NCBI GenBank assembly: GCA_029204225.1
Contig: CM055100.1
Location: forward strand, 12,237,040-12,301,039
Length of the DNA: 64,000 nucleotides
DNA from: Diphasiastrum complanatum
Lineage: Eukaryota; Streptophyta; Lycopodiopsida; Lycopodiales; Lycopodiaceae
Direction of reading: 5' to 3'
Below are positions 54,128 through 64,000 of the stretch, one piece after another. The notes under the pieces are model-generated. The model saw only the letters and a list, made by a program, of their open reading frames with translations. It had not been told where the DNA came from and made no database searches. The number at the start of each line of letters is the position of its first letter. Position 1 is the stretch's first letter. A program made the position numbers and the translations under genes.

Positions 54128-54905
54128 TGTTAGAATTGGTGAACTCCTGCAACTTTGTCACAGCACAAATAAGAAACAAAGGTTAAACGAGAACAATTCG
54201 TGACAGTCAACGTCCCTTGACTCGAAGCACGAACGATTCGCGAATCATTCGTGGATCGTAAACACACCTCCAAGACCGCAAACCACAAAGGGACGCATAA
54301 ACGAAACTACGAAAAAAAATGAAAGGAACGAGACAAACGAAGAGAAATCTTTTGCGCTGCCAACTGGCAGCTCAACGGGCTTTACGCCCAGCTGAAACGA
54401 ATAGCAATGATGAAGACTAACTAACTAGTTGATTAGCGTTAACTAATCATGTGATTCTACGTCTAGCTATCCTGTAAGCCTCCACACAGTGGAGGTATAA
54501 ACGATCCTCACTGGATCATAACTAAGTATCAAAAAACAAAGCTCTGTAAGAGACAGAGAGAAACGTAGTGAGTAGAGCAGAAAAGCAAAATACTAGGGTT
54601 GTGCATGAAAGTCTGCCAACGAGCAAAACATAGCGAAAAAGAGCAGAGTGTCATTCTGCCAACGAGCAAGACACTGACGATCTCGCTCTAAAACTAAACA
54701 GATAATACAGTCGCTCTATTTTTGTGTATCTCCTTGTCTTGTACTATGTGTCTTGATTGCTAGAATAGAATGTGTTCTGTGATGTGTAGTCGCGTGTCTG
54801 GGATTTTGTGAAAGCTTTCGCGCAAAAGAAGGTTCAAAGAAAGAAAATTGTTCATGAATAAGAAGAGAGAGAAGAAGAAAACGAATCACTCTCGCTTCCG
54901 CGACA
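54128..54905 (+). repeat. 5' LTR of element F (778 bp)
   Basis: It starts TGTTAGAATTGGTGAACTCC and ends CGCTTCCGCGACA at the primer site. The reverse complement of 59985-60763 is collinear over its full length at roughly 85-90% identity by eye, which confirms both ends. Confidence 0.92.
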
Positions 54906-54918
54906 TGGTATCAGAGCC
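54906..54918 (+). other. primer-binding site of element F
   Basis: TGGTATCAGAGCC follows the LTR end without a spacer; initiator tRNA-Met type. Confidence 0.92.
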
Positions 54919-54970
54919 AACATGTTAACACTACTGATATCCCAGCAGTGATTCTTCCAGACAACACAAT

Positions 54971-55790
54971 ATGGCTACAACAATCCAGACCAAGGTAGCA
55001 ATCAGTCTCGATGGCGCAAATTACAGAATATGGAAATTCAAAATCAAAACACTTCTGAAGGGCGAAGGGATCTGGTCGGTGACCGAGCTCTTAGAGGTGC
55101 AGTCTCCAGAGGAGACCCGAGGAGAGCTGAATGGATCAGAAAGGATGAGCATGCAATGGCGATCATCGTTTTGTCCATAAATGAAGATCTAATCATGCAG
55201 ATTGAAAACTGTGAAATCAGCCATGTAGCGTGGGAAAGATTAAAGCAGAAGTATCAAGTGATGACTACAACTTCAGTCATGCATCTTCACAATCAACTAC
55301 AATCAATACGGTGGGATGGCAACCAGTTGGATCAGCACGTTGAGAGGATCAGAACAATCTTTGCTCAACTCGTTGCATCAGGACAGGAGCACCAGGTCCC
55401 AGCACCACAGCAACTGATGTATTTCATGAAATCTCTACCGACGTCCTATCAGCCTCTGAGAATGCTCATATTGAGTCTACCAGATATGACATTCAACAAA
55501 GCAGTCAGTCTTATCACTGATGAGAGATTGATGAGAGATGAAGGAGAGGGAAGCAGTGATCAAGAGAAGGCTCTCTTCACGAAAGAAAGAAGAAGAACAA
55601 AAACAAGTCAAGATTCGAGAAGATGAAGTCCTCAAATTAGCAATCTTCTTCCTACGATCACTGTCACAAACCAAGCCATACGGCCTACAAATGCTGGTTC
55701 AATCCACCAATACCTTGCATGCACTGCAAGAAGAAAGGGCATTCTGCATACGACTGCAGATTCAACCCAAAAAAAAAAAACAAAGCTAAA
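54971..55790 (+). pseudogene. element F gag and nucleocapsid
   Basis: Gag opens MATTIQTKVAISLDGANYRI with the WKFKIKTLLKGEGIW pattern. A frameshift near 55080-55130 moves it to a second frame (LIMQIENCEISHVAWERLKQ, LHNQLQSIRWDGNQLDQH, SYQPLRMLILSLPDM). Another frameshift near 55600 precedes the knuckles. The second, CMHCKKKGHSAYDC, is intact; the first is degenerate. Confidence 0.88.
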
Positions 55791-56069
55791 AAGGCAAACG
55801 TTACAGAGTCATCAAAGGATGTTGAAAGAGGTGACGAAGCTTTTACTATACTTGACGAAGCTTCGACAAGCTATTCTGAACACGACTACAATGTAGTCAT
55901 CAATTCAGGAGCAACATCTCACATAACCTGCAACAAGAAGATCTTGATCAACTTTCGCAAACTCAAAAATGACAGAGCAGTGATTCTAGGGATGGAAGTA
56001 GACACGATGTCAAAGGCATCGGCTCTTTACAGCTTTGAGTTTTGTTTGACCACAACACTTGTCGTATGA
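55719..56069 (+). pseudogene. element F protease
   Basis: Reads VVINSGATSHITCNKK. The catalytic aspartate of D-S-G is replaced by asparagine, so the protease would be inactive. The sister fragment at 28600 has D-L-G at the same place, so different lesions arose independently. Confidence 0.85.
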
Positions 56070-57067
56070 TCGAGAAGATGACAAACAAGTTGCTGACGGT
56101 TGGATGTAGAGAAGGAAACCTCTACCAGGCCAAAACAATAAGCAACTCTGATAGCATATTAAATGCTTTAGAAAACAAAGATCATCTCTGGCATAGGAGA
56201 ATGTATCATCTGAACATGCGGAGCCTGTATGGGAAGAAGAGCCAAGGAAGTTCTTGAGCTCGTCCACTCTGATGTCTATGGACCGATGAAAACATATTCG
56301 CTCTCAGGTTCGAGATATTTTCTAACGTTCATAGATTATTACAGCCGGATGACCATGATCTACTACTTGAAGAAGAAATCTGAAGTGTTTGATTCTTTCA
56401 AGAAGTTCGTGGCATTCGTATAGTGACACACCTCAAAAAAGATACAGATCCTTAGATCTGACAATGGAGGTGAATACAAAGTACAGAATTCTCAAGATTC
56501 TACAAAGAACAGGGGATCGAACACCAGTTCACTCCTGCATACACACCAGAATACAATGGTGTGGCAGAAAGAAAAAATAGTATGCTAGTCGAAGGAGCCA
56601 GATGCATGATGGCACAGGCTCAATTGCCAGGTCAATTCTGGACCGAGGCAATAGCTGCAGTTGTACACCTGCAGAATAGATCTACAACGACAGCGCTGAA
56701 AAACAAAACATCATACGAAATGTGGACAGGCAGAAAACCTGATCTGTCATACAGACGAGTGTTTGGATGTGCAGCATACAAGCACATTCTGAAGGAAAAG
56801 AGAAGCAAGCTCGACGACAAATCTAAACAAACAATCGTGGTCGGCTACTCGAATAGAATACATGTGTACAAGCTCTACGATCTAACCACGAAGAAAGTTG
56901 TTTCAAACAGAGATGTGAAGTTCGATGAGTCCAAATTTCCTAGACTAAAGGACGAAAGAGGCCATGAGATCTTCACACTGCTGCCTATTCCAGAGGGAGA
57001 TCGAGGACAGACATCAAAACAGAATACAGAGCCCCAGACTCCAGAGCAGCAGGAAGCAGAGGATTGA
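56070..57067 (+). pseudogene. element F integrase and linker
   Basis: The integrase is split over several frames: LVHSDVYGPMKTYSLSG, FLTFIDYYSRMTMIYY, a degenerate RSDNGGEY, then NGVAERKNSMLVEGARCMM, YRRVFGCAAYKHI and VVGYSNRIHVYKLY. The linker has TEPQTPEQQEAED. The three catalytic positions can be located but lie in different frames. Confidence 0.88.
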
Positions 57068-57597
57068 CCCCAGAAATAAGAAATGTTTGAGCAGTGACGA
57101 AACGAACCTCGAAGGTCAACGAGACAAAGAAGACCCCTAGACCGCTACTCTGGTAATCTTCAATGGAACGAAGACATGTAGTTCAAGTACTGCAGCTTCA
57201 CAGAAGAGCCAGCAACATACCAAGATACTATCCAGAGTCCAGAGGGAGAATTCTGAAAACAGGCAATGTCAGAGGAGATCGAGCCTTTCTCCACGAAAAA
57301 CTAGAGGAGGAAATCTTCATGAAGCAACCTGAAGGCTATGAAGACCCCGACAACAGACAATATGTCTATCGATTGCAAAGATGCATCTACGGTCTAAAAC
57401 ATGCATCACGAGCTTGGTACAAAAAGCTTGATGGTCTTCTGAAGTCTCTAGACTTCAATCCTACTCAACCATACTACAATGTCCACATCAAAAGAGTAGG
57501 AAAGGATTTTGTGATGCTGACCATTTTTCTGGATGATTCGTTGATGATAGGAAAGTCCTTGATGCTGATCAAAGACACGAAGAGTCAGATTTCTTAA
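57068..57597 (+). pseudogene. element F reverse transcriptase with internal deletion
   Basis: The N-terminal half of RT, up to the SAFLNG region, is largely missing. The part that remains reads FLHEKLEEEIFMKQPEGYED, CIYGLKHASRAWYKKL and MLTIFLDDSLMIG. The catalytic YVDD is changed to FLDD; both aspartates remain. Confidence 0.82.
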
Positions 57598-57639
57598 AGC
57601 TACGAAATCACAGATCTTGGAGAAACAACAAAATGCCTA

Positions 57640-58336
57640 GGGCTGGAGATAAGAAGAGATTGAACAAAGGGCAAAATGCACTTGAGTCAGTCAGAATATG
57701 TCAGAAAAGTGCTAAAGCAGTACCGCATGATGGACTGCAAAGAGAAAGCCACACCAATGATAGCTGGAGCCAAACTCACGAAACAGGATTGCCCAAAAAC
57801 GGAAGAGGAAGAACAAAAGATGGCAGGTATACCCTACCAGAACTTAATCGGTAGTCTGATGTACTTGACAATCTGTACCAGACCCGATCTGGCTTTCAAT
57901 GTTTACGCATTGAGCCAATTTTCTTCAAATCCTGGTATGGCACATTGGCAAATGGCCAAACGAATCCTATAGTATCTGCAAGGTATCCATAATATGGGAT
58001 TAACCTACAGAGCTGAGAACGAAGAAAAAAAATTTGAGCTGCATCACTACAGTGATGCGAGCTGGGCGAGATGCAAAGATGACAGCAAGTCCATTACTGG
58101 GGGATGTACAATCAGCTGGATATGCAAAAAGCAAACCTTGGTAGCTCAATCCTTCTGCGAAGCTGAGTATATCCCAGCCTCGAAAGTGGCGAATGAGGTA
58201 GTGTGGCTGCAGATGATGCTAGAGGCAATCAGAATACCACAAGAAGGGCCAAGCATGATGATGATGGACTCTCAGATGCCATCTATCTGTCCCAGGACCT
58301 CTGAAGTACCATCGCAATATTGACATAAAATCTGAA
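57640..58336 (+). pseudogene. element F RNase H
   Basis: MHLSQSEYVRKVLKQYRMMD connects to GSLMYLTICTRPDLAF, HHYSDASWARCKDDSKSITG and ISWICKKQTLVAQSFCEAEY, with WARCKD in place of WAGD. A stop lies at 57971-57973. The C-terminal KYHRNIDIKSER appears after a frameshift, and then the copia sequence stops. Confidence 0.87.
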
Positions 58337-58979
58337 CGTAGAACTAGACAATAATTTATTTAGATTAAGTATAATGAAATACAAGTCAAATGATGCTGGT
58401 AAGCATAAGGCTATAGCGGATGAAACCACGTTCGCACAAAGCTAATTACAATTTGTAACAGCTATGATCTTATACTGACAATCCATCTGAAGTAAAGAAT
58501 CAATGCACAAAGGCATCTACAATGTCTGTTTTTGATAAGTTGGCTTCTCAGCTTGAGCGTATGAACAATTAGCTTAGATGTTCTAGTTCTTCCTTATAGC
58601 TTCAGAATAGGTTATAATAGATATATAATTTATATTTGTGCAGATGTGTGTACAAAAGATGACGTGGAGCCATTGTGCCGTCAGGAAGAAGATCGTAGCT
58701 ATTGTCATTGTCAAGTTGGTTGAACAGTACATAAGATGAGCATGATGAGGCTCGATAAGGCGGACTCCCCCAATATATCGAATAAGTAAAGTTTTTCCGA
58801 TAAGTCGTCTGAGGACACTTGGTGAAGTCTGATTTGTCGTCTAAGCCCGATATGTCGGCCAACTTTTACATACTCGTCTTCAGTAGTGGAGTTGCGCGAC
58901 AATGCAAGTGAATATGCAGCATTGTGAATGGAACTAGATAAATATGGGATCTAGGAGAGTAGAGGAGATAAATCCAACA
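58337..58979. other. unassigned insert or LTR-like segment after element F
   Basis: The sequence replaces the expected end of element F and ends with ATAAATCCAACA at 58979. That ending is the inverted partner of the repeat at 32-67. It may be an inverted solo LTR whose TG end is at 58979. The other end (near TAGAACTAGAC at 58338) has no matching terminus and there is no target duplication. No convincing coding frame. Confidence 0.35.
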
Positions 58980-59984
58980 GGATACACGATACTCCAATAT
59001 TTGAGATTATTGGTTATGCCTCGTTATTTCGAAGTAGGCTAGAAATGTAATTAATAACCTTGTGAGGACCGAATCACACATATTGTGACGTGTGGAGCTA
59101 TTGCATGGGTTAGGACGACTATTGGCATGGTGTAGAGTATCAATAGTAATGAACTACATGTATGAAAATACTGTATGCTTGCATGGGCACATGCACAGGT
59201 AGAGTAAGCGGTATTTCCTCTTGGAAAAACTTGCCCTACTCCCATTCATGTTGCGGGACTCATTGCCAAGTTGCTCTCTCTCAACATGCATCTTATTCCC
59301 TAGCACGAAGAGAAGTTATTGGAGATTGATCAATAGCATCTGCATGGTTGGGTGGTTTGGCTCCACAGTCATTCCTTCGCGTGTTTCTTGTAAGCAGGAT
59401 CTTGGAGGTGTTTTTCTTACATGAATGGTATGAACCACTACATCTGGTGACATGCCCTTCAACTTAGCATAATTGGTACTTGTAATTTGTTGTAATTCTT
59501 TAGATCTTGTAATTCGTTGTCTTCAACATCCTCTCCTATGAATACAATGTGATTGTCTTCTCTCTCTTTGGCTAGATCTAGCTCTTTAGTGTAGGCAGGA
59601 CCTTCACAAACATGGGCCCCTAGAGAGGTACTCTCTATTGTCTCTCTCTTAGTTCTCGACATGACCACTACCACTTCATCCATCACATAATCTTTGAAGT
59701 TGTTTGGTATGTCATGTAGAGGCTTAGGCTCTATAGTGGCATCTCGTCTTATTTTTGCTTGCACTTAGTAGAAGGTCATTAATTTAGTTTTGATGTCTCA
59801 TTTTATCACTCATGGCTTTTCACTCAGCCATTTTGGCCTTGTATAGAAGTTTATGTTCATGAGACAGGATGGTGGTTGGCTTTTTGTCATTAAGTCGCAT
59901 TCACTTCAAAGTTTGGTTAAGGTGTGACACATCTTTTGATGTCTTCAGACTTGGCATTGTAGTTGTTGCAGGCACTTTTCCATT
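58980..59984. other. no gene recognised; acidic open frame on the minus strand
   Basis: The minus-strand frame 59764-59459 (about 101 residues, with TSLGAHVCEGPAYTKELDLA and an acidic GEDVEDNELQDL end) has an amino-acid mix typical of coding sequence, but I recognise no family and see no start context or neighbouring exons. Other frames are short. The region lies between element F and the inverted LTR. Confidence 0.3.
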
Positions 59985-60763
59985 TGTCGCGGAAGTGAGA
60001 GTGATTCGTTTTTTTCTTCTCTCTCTTCTTATTCGCAAACGATTTTCTTTCTTTGAACCTTCTTTTGCGTGGAAACTTTCACAAAATCCCAGACACGCGA
60101 CCACACATCATAGAACACATTCTATTCTAGCAATCAAGGCACACAACACAAGACAAGGAGATACATGAAAATAGAGCAACTGTATTATATGTTTAGTTTC
60201 AGAGCGAGATCGTCAGTGTCTCGCTCGTTGGTAGAATGACACTCTGCTCTTTTTTGCTGTTTTTGCTTGTTGGCAGACTTTCATGCACAGCTCTAGTATT
60301 TTGCTTTTCTGCTCTACTCACTACGTTTCTCTCTGTCTCTTACAGAGATCTGTTTTCTGATACTTAGTTATGATCCAGTGAAGATCGTTTATACCTCCAC
60401 TGTGTGGAGTCTTACAGGATAGCTAGACGTAGAATCACACGACTAGTTAATGCTAATCAACTAGTCAGTTAGTCTTCATCGTTGCTATTCGTTTCAGCTG
60501 GGCGTAAAGCCCGTTGAACTGCCAGCTGGCAGCGCGAAGGATTTCTCTTCGTTTTTCTTCATTCCTTTCGTTTTTTTTCGTAGTTTTTGTTTGTGCATCC
60601 CTTTGCGGTTTGCGATCCTGGATGTGTGTTTACGATCCATGAATGATTCACAAATCGTTCATGCTTCGAGTCAAGGGACGTTGACTATCGCGAGTTGTTC
60701 TTGTTCAACCTTCGTTTCTTGTTCGTGCTGCGACAAAGTTGGAGGAGTTCATCAATTCTGACA
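59985..60763 (-). repeat. inverted LTR of the F family (779 bp)
   Basis: On the minus strand it starts TGTCAGAATTGATGAACTCC at 60763 and ends CCGCGACA at 59985. It is full length. The minus-strand sequence beyond its end (AATGGAAAAGTGCC) has no primer site, and the flanks (CCATT and CTCCC) do not match, so it is a solo or recombined LTR rather than one end of an intact element. Confidence 0.9.
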
Positions 60764-60793
60764 CTCCCTCCCCAAGGGAAAGCAAGTCCTATC

Positions 60794-61420
60794 ATGGACA
60801 AGCTTGATGGAGCCAATTACCATCTCTGGAAATTCAAAATGAGAACTGTGCTAATGGCAAAGGAGTTGTATGACATTGTTACAGGTGCAGAGGCAAGACC
60901 CAAAGCGACGATGCTGCAATCTCTCGATGGAAGCTGAAGGATGGAAACGATTATGCGATGATCATCCTCAACATCTCAGACATGCAAATCGGCCATGTGT
61001 TTGAGGCTCAGACAAGGAAGTCTGGGACATCTTGAGCACACTATACGAAGTGTGGGATATAGCTACATCTCAAGAATAAATTTTACTCCCTCAAGATGAA
61101 AAATGGTGATTCCTTGCAGAATCACATCAACCAATTCAAGAACCTGCTGAAGCAAATGGCCATTGTCGGAGATCTGTCATAGATGATCAAGATGCAGTAA
61201 AGACACTGCATTCAAGCTTGCCAAGCTCATATGACAATTGGGTAATGATCATCATGACACATCCAGATATGACTCTTTCAAGAATCATTGCAATGTTGTT
61301 GTAGGAAGACACTTGAAGGAACGAAGCATCCAGCTTCTCGACTGTTGACTCTCACGCCTTGTACACCAACAGAGGCTCGACTAAGCAAGAGAAGAAAGGC
61401 CCAAAGCCATTGAAGCAAAA
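60794..61420 (+). pseudogene. element G gag
   Basis: Opens MDKLDGANYHLWKFKMRTVL, the copia gag start. Later pieces in other frames read YAMIILNISDMQIGHV, LHSSLPSSYDNWVMIIM and THPDMTLSRIIAML, the UBN2-type gag. At least four frameshifts or stops separate them. Confidence 0.82.
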
Positions 61421-62120
61421 TCAAAAGTCGACACAATGTCAAGAGCAGTCGATCAGCCGATAAAGAAGAAGCTGTTCTATTGGAAATCGACTAGTGTCAG
61501 ATTTCTCGGTGCGTGCACGACGTCTACCAATAAAGGTTCCATAGGCAAACACAAAAATAATGCGCTTTTTTCAAAAGTGTTATCAGATCAAGAGCTAGAG
61601 CTTATTATCAACACAAAATTATTAGCCATATGAATATCTAATCTACGAATAATTTATCTGCATGGCATGAATCAATGAATCAGAACTGAATGATAATACA
61701 TTAGACCAAGTACTAGATGATTCATATTGTTGGAATAGGAATTATATAATCGTAGATAGTACAAGTCTGAATGCATATACAAGGCGCGTTCTTTTTGAAA
61801 CAATACTCTGATATAACAGAGAGGAAGAAAGAAATATTGTGCTCTTGCTTGAATTATCTATCACTCTATCTTACACTTGATTAAATTCTGATCTACTGAT
61901 CTTATTGTTTTACAATGATAGATGTACTGAGAGCAGTCGATAATGCCTGATTAGTGGAGAGTGGATAGCCATAATTTGTGCTTCCTCCTTTAGGCACCGC
62001 CACCGCTTTGGGCTGTAACTGCCTTGCTCTGTTAGTGACCTCTAATTAAGGTTTGTACTTTTCAAAATGGGTTTAGACACTATGTCGTTATTATCAATCA
62101 CTAAGTCAATCTAGTTGAGA
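61421..62120. other. non-copia insert inside element G
   Basis: No protease or zinc knuckle can be read where they should lie. TGTTGGAATAGGAATTATAT at 61728 resembles an LTR start, but I find no matching end or second copy. Confidence 0.35.
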
Positions 62121-62343
62121 AGTCAAAGTCTTTGATGTCGAGCTGCTTTTGAGAAGATGTCGATGACTTCAACGTCAAAGACTTCGATGTCGAGCTTGCT
62201 CTTAAGAAGATGTCGATGACTTCGACGTTGAAGACTTCAAAGTCAAAGTCTTTGATGCCGAGCTTGCTCTTGAGAAGATGTCAATGACTTCGACGTCCGA
62301 GACTTCGATGGCGATGACCTGGATGTCGAGCTTGCTCTATTTT
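62121..62343. repeat. tandem repeat rich in GATGTCGA, four units
   Basis: Units of roughly 50-68 bp with AAAGTCTTTGATGTCGAGCT, TGCTCTTGAGAAGATGTCGA and TGACTTCGACGTC. Units three and four are rearranged internally. The short words GATGTCGA and GACTTCGA recur about every 12-20 bp. No sustained coding frame. Confidence 0.85.
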
Positions 62344-62439
62344 GAATAATGACCTTCGATGATCGTCGACACTTCGAACACTTCGATGTCGGGAAAATCA
62401 ACGAAATAATGTGATCGACTTTTCTTGTATTATGTAGGC

Positions 62440-62790
62440 TATGTGAATTTTCTACAAGAAAGCAGACAAGAAGGCCATTTAAGTCGAATCAAGAGCATAT
62501 GTTTAAAGATTTGATGGATGTTGTGCATACCGATTTATGTGGCCCAATGCAGACACCATCACTACTTGGTGCAAAATTCTTTATTACATTCATTGATGAT
62601 TATTCAAGAAGGACTGCTAGATATTGTATGAAGCACAAATCTGAAGCTTTTCAATTCTTCAAGCAATACAAAGAGAATGCAGAGTTGTAGACAAACAAAA
62701 GAATCAAAGCTCTTAGGAGTGATAATGGCGGTGAATACATCTCAAACAAGTTCAAAGACTACCGTTCAGCTACTGCTATCGAATAGTAGT
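62440..62790 (+). pseudogene. element G integrase core
   Basis: Reads VVHTDLCGPMQTPSLLGAKF, FITFIDDYSRRTARYCMKHK and SEAFQFFKQYKENAEL, then a stop, then IKALRSDNGGEYISNKFKDY. The first two catalytic aspartates (HTD, RSD) are present; the third (glutamate) is beyond the break near 62790. Confidence 0.88.
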
Positions 62791-62799
62791 TTGCTGCTC

Positions 62800-64000
62800 C
62801 CTAATTCTCCAAATCATTCTGGCCAAGTTTTGAGCTACTGTCTGATGAATCATTAGTTTTGTGTCTAGATGACAACCCGTATTTTTTTTATCTGAGTGAA
62901 AGTAATCTAAGACATATTGTCTTATTGCATGCTACGTAAATGTTTTACATTATCACTTGTTTTTCTTTTGTAACACTGTAACTATGGCCTTGTGCCAAGT
63001 TCGATTCTGGATTGCAAGAGTTTGGTCTAAGAGTGTCATGCAAATCCTTCTATAGAGTTATCTGCTCCAATTTTTCATTTTTTCTCTTATTTCAAGTTTT
63101 GTTATGTCAACTACGTCGTTTGTTGCTACCTGTTTGTTTGTTCTATTGTCATATGGTTTGGTGTATTTTCTTTTGCAGCAATGTTGTAGGTGGTATTTCA
63201 TCAACAATTTTATTCTACCTCTACAGTTGCAGTATCACACAAATTTTCATTGGGATATATCTCTACATCTTTACCAATGATTTCAAGCACTTTCAATATG
63301 AACAACAAGAGCAGTCAAGGACTTCAATAACAAATGCTCAGTTTGGCAACAAAACGAGCATCTTATCAGACTGCAACCATGATCTAGCAAAAGATCCATC
63401 TTCCCACCAAGATGAAATATCCGCGACAACACCAACCCCGCCATTCACAATAAGTAGTTGGTTTTATGTAAGCGCTACAATATCCACGCTTTTCCAATTG
63501 CCTCACCATGGCCATCAAATCATCAATAAAGTGGCAACTTGTACCAGTGGAAGGCTCTCATCATTAGCGAATGAAATCTTGTAGGCCTGCGTAAACTGAA
63601 GGACTCTCAAGTCAATCAGAGATTGAAGTTATGAGCGCACAACCTCAATGACAAAGCTATTTTCAAAGGCGAGCAATGATGATTCTGTGGAGAGTTGTAC
63701 AAAGAGCAATGGTTAGATTATGGAGAGATATGGAAAACCACACAATACTTATCTCATTCCTTTTTTTTCATCCATTCATTCCCTCATATTCCACCATATG
63801 GTCAATCTTGAAACTTCATCTCACTTCTCCCATCCTTGTTTCAAGACCTCATTTCTACCCGATGGATAGATATGAACTTGCTCTGGGTTATGAATTGAAA
63901 CATTTTGTAAAGCAAACAACTCTACGACATCTGCAGCCGACCACTAATGCTGTTTAAAGGCTCCAAGGGAATAAAGCAAGAATGATAGAGGCTCTCACCA
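62800..64000. other. no gene recognised; open frame 63012-63584
   Basis: The plus-strand frame 63012-63584 (190 residues) has a cysteine/phenylalanine-rich hydrophobic first half (FSFFLLFQVLLCQLRRLLLP) and a polar second half (SRTSITNAQFGNKTSILSDC). It could be an exon of a membrane protein, but the T-rich composition explains the hydrophobicity and I recognise no family. The frame 63676-63957 is likewise unassigned. Confidence 0.3.

Larger units (their letters stand above)
54128..58336 (+). mobile_element. Ty1/copia element F, 3' end lost
   Basis: 5' LTR 54128-54905, primer site, gag, double zinc knuckle, protease, integrase, partial RT and RNase H. The sequence stops matching copia at about 58336, inside the RNase H C-terminus; no 3' LTR follows in this orientation. 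An LTR of the same family lies inverted at 59985-60763. Many frameshifts and an RT deletion make it inactive. Confidence 0.9.
60794..62790 (+). mobile_element. degenerate Ty1/copia element G
   Basis: Starts with a gag ATG about 30 bp from the inverted LTR, continues with decayed gag, then about 0.8 kb of non-copia sequence containing a tandem repeat, then an integrase core. Protease, RT and RNase H are not seen. No LTR of its own is recognised. Confidence 0.8.

Noticed and set aside
61728-62120. TGTTGGAATAGG as the start of an LTR inside element G
   Set aside because: Only the start motif is present; the far end cannot be defined and nothing similar occurs elsewhere in the window.
63012-63584. 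190-codon frame with possible membrane segments
   Set aside because: Hydrophobicity is explained by T-rich DNA; neither a start context nor a known family is visible, so it is kept only as an unassigned stretch.

Overview
The window looks like intergenic plant nuclear DNA. It is AT-rich and eukaryotic, with spliced genes carrying GT-AG introns and many Ty1/copia retrotransposon remains, most of them primed by initiator tRNA-Met (TGGTATCAGAGCC). The two recognisable host genes, an elicitor-responsive C2 protein and a HEADING DATE REPRESSOR 1-like protein, belong to land-plant families. The species cannot be fixed from sequence alone. I found no tRNA, rRNA, CRISPR array or bacterial-type operon.

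Host genes. A complete five-exon C2-domain gene lies on the minus strand (9801-11000). A complete three-exon HDR1-like gene lies on the plus strand (22911-24327) and appears to use a GC-AG intron. The 3' exons of a conserved gene of unknown function with a C-terminal membrane anchor lie on the minus strand (30915-32151); its upstream exons were not found and an old copia insertion begins about 490 bp upstream. A first exon of an unrecognised gene is at 49780-50135 (minus).

Mobile DNA, left to right. A degenerate minus-strand copia lies at 274-2460. A 1.0/1.4 kb inverted repeat (3180-4218 and 15100-16510) brackets about 11 kb that includes the C2 gene. Copia fragments lie at 12490-13365, 16670-16900 and 28627-29160. 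A copia deletion derivative lies at 18112-19958. The densest part is 32643-48610: a 5'-truncated copia (B) carrying a solo LTR, then a large copia (D, 35792-46683) with a nearly full-length copia (C, 36877-42231) nested in its leader, then a truncated copia (E) carrying a second solo LTR of the same family as the first. Both solo LTRs have perfect 5-bp target duplications. Right of 50 kb are a Helitron-type PIF1 helicase fragment, a LINE-type reverse transcriptase fragment, copia F (54128-58336), an inverted LTR of the F family (59985-60763) and copia G (60794-62790).

The most unusual element is D. It has LTRs about 98% identical and a long intact 562-codon ORF. In that ORF the catalytic reverse transcriptase is deleted and linker modules are duplicated. 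The neighbouring element B shares one of those modules, which suggests a non-autonomous copia group with its own ORF architecture. All copia genes seen are broken by stops, frameshifts or deletions, so no element here appears autonomously active.
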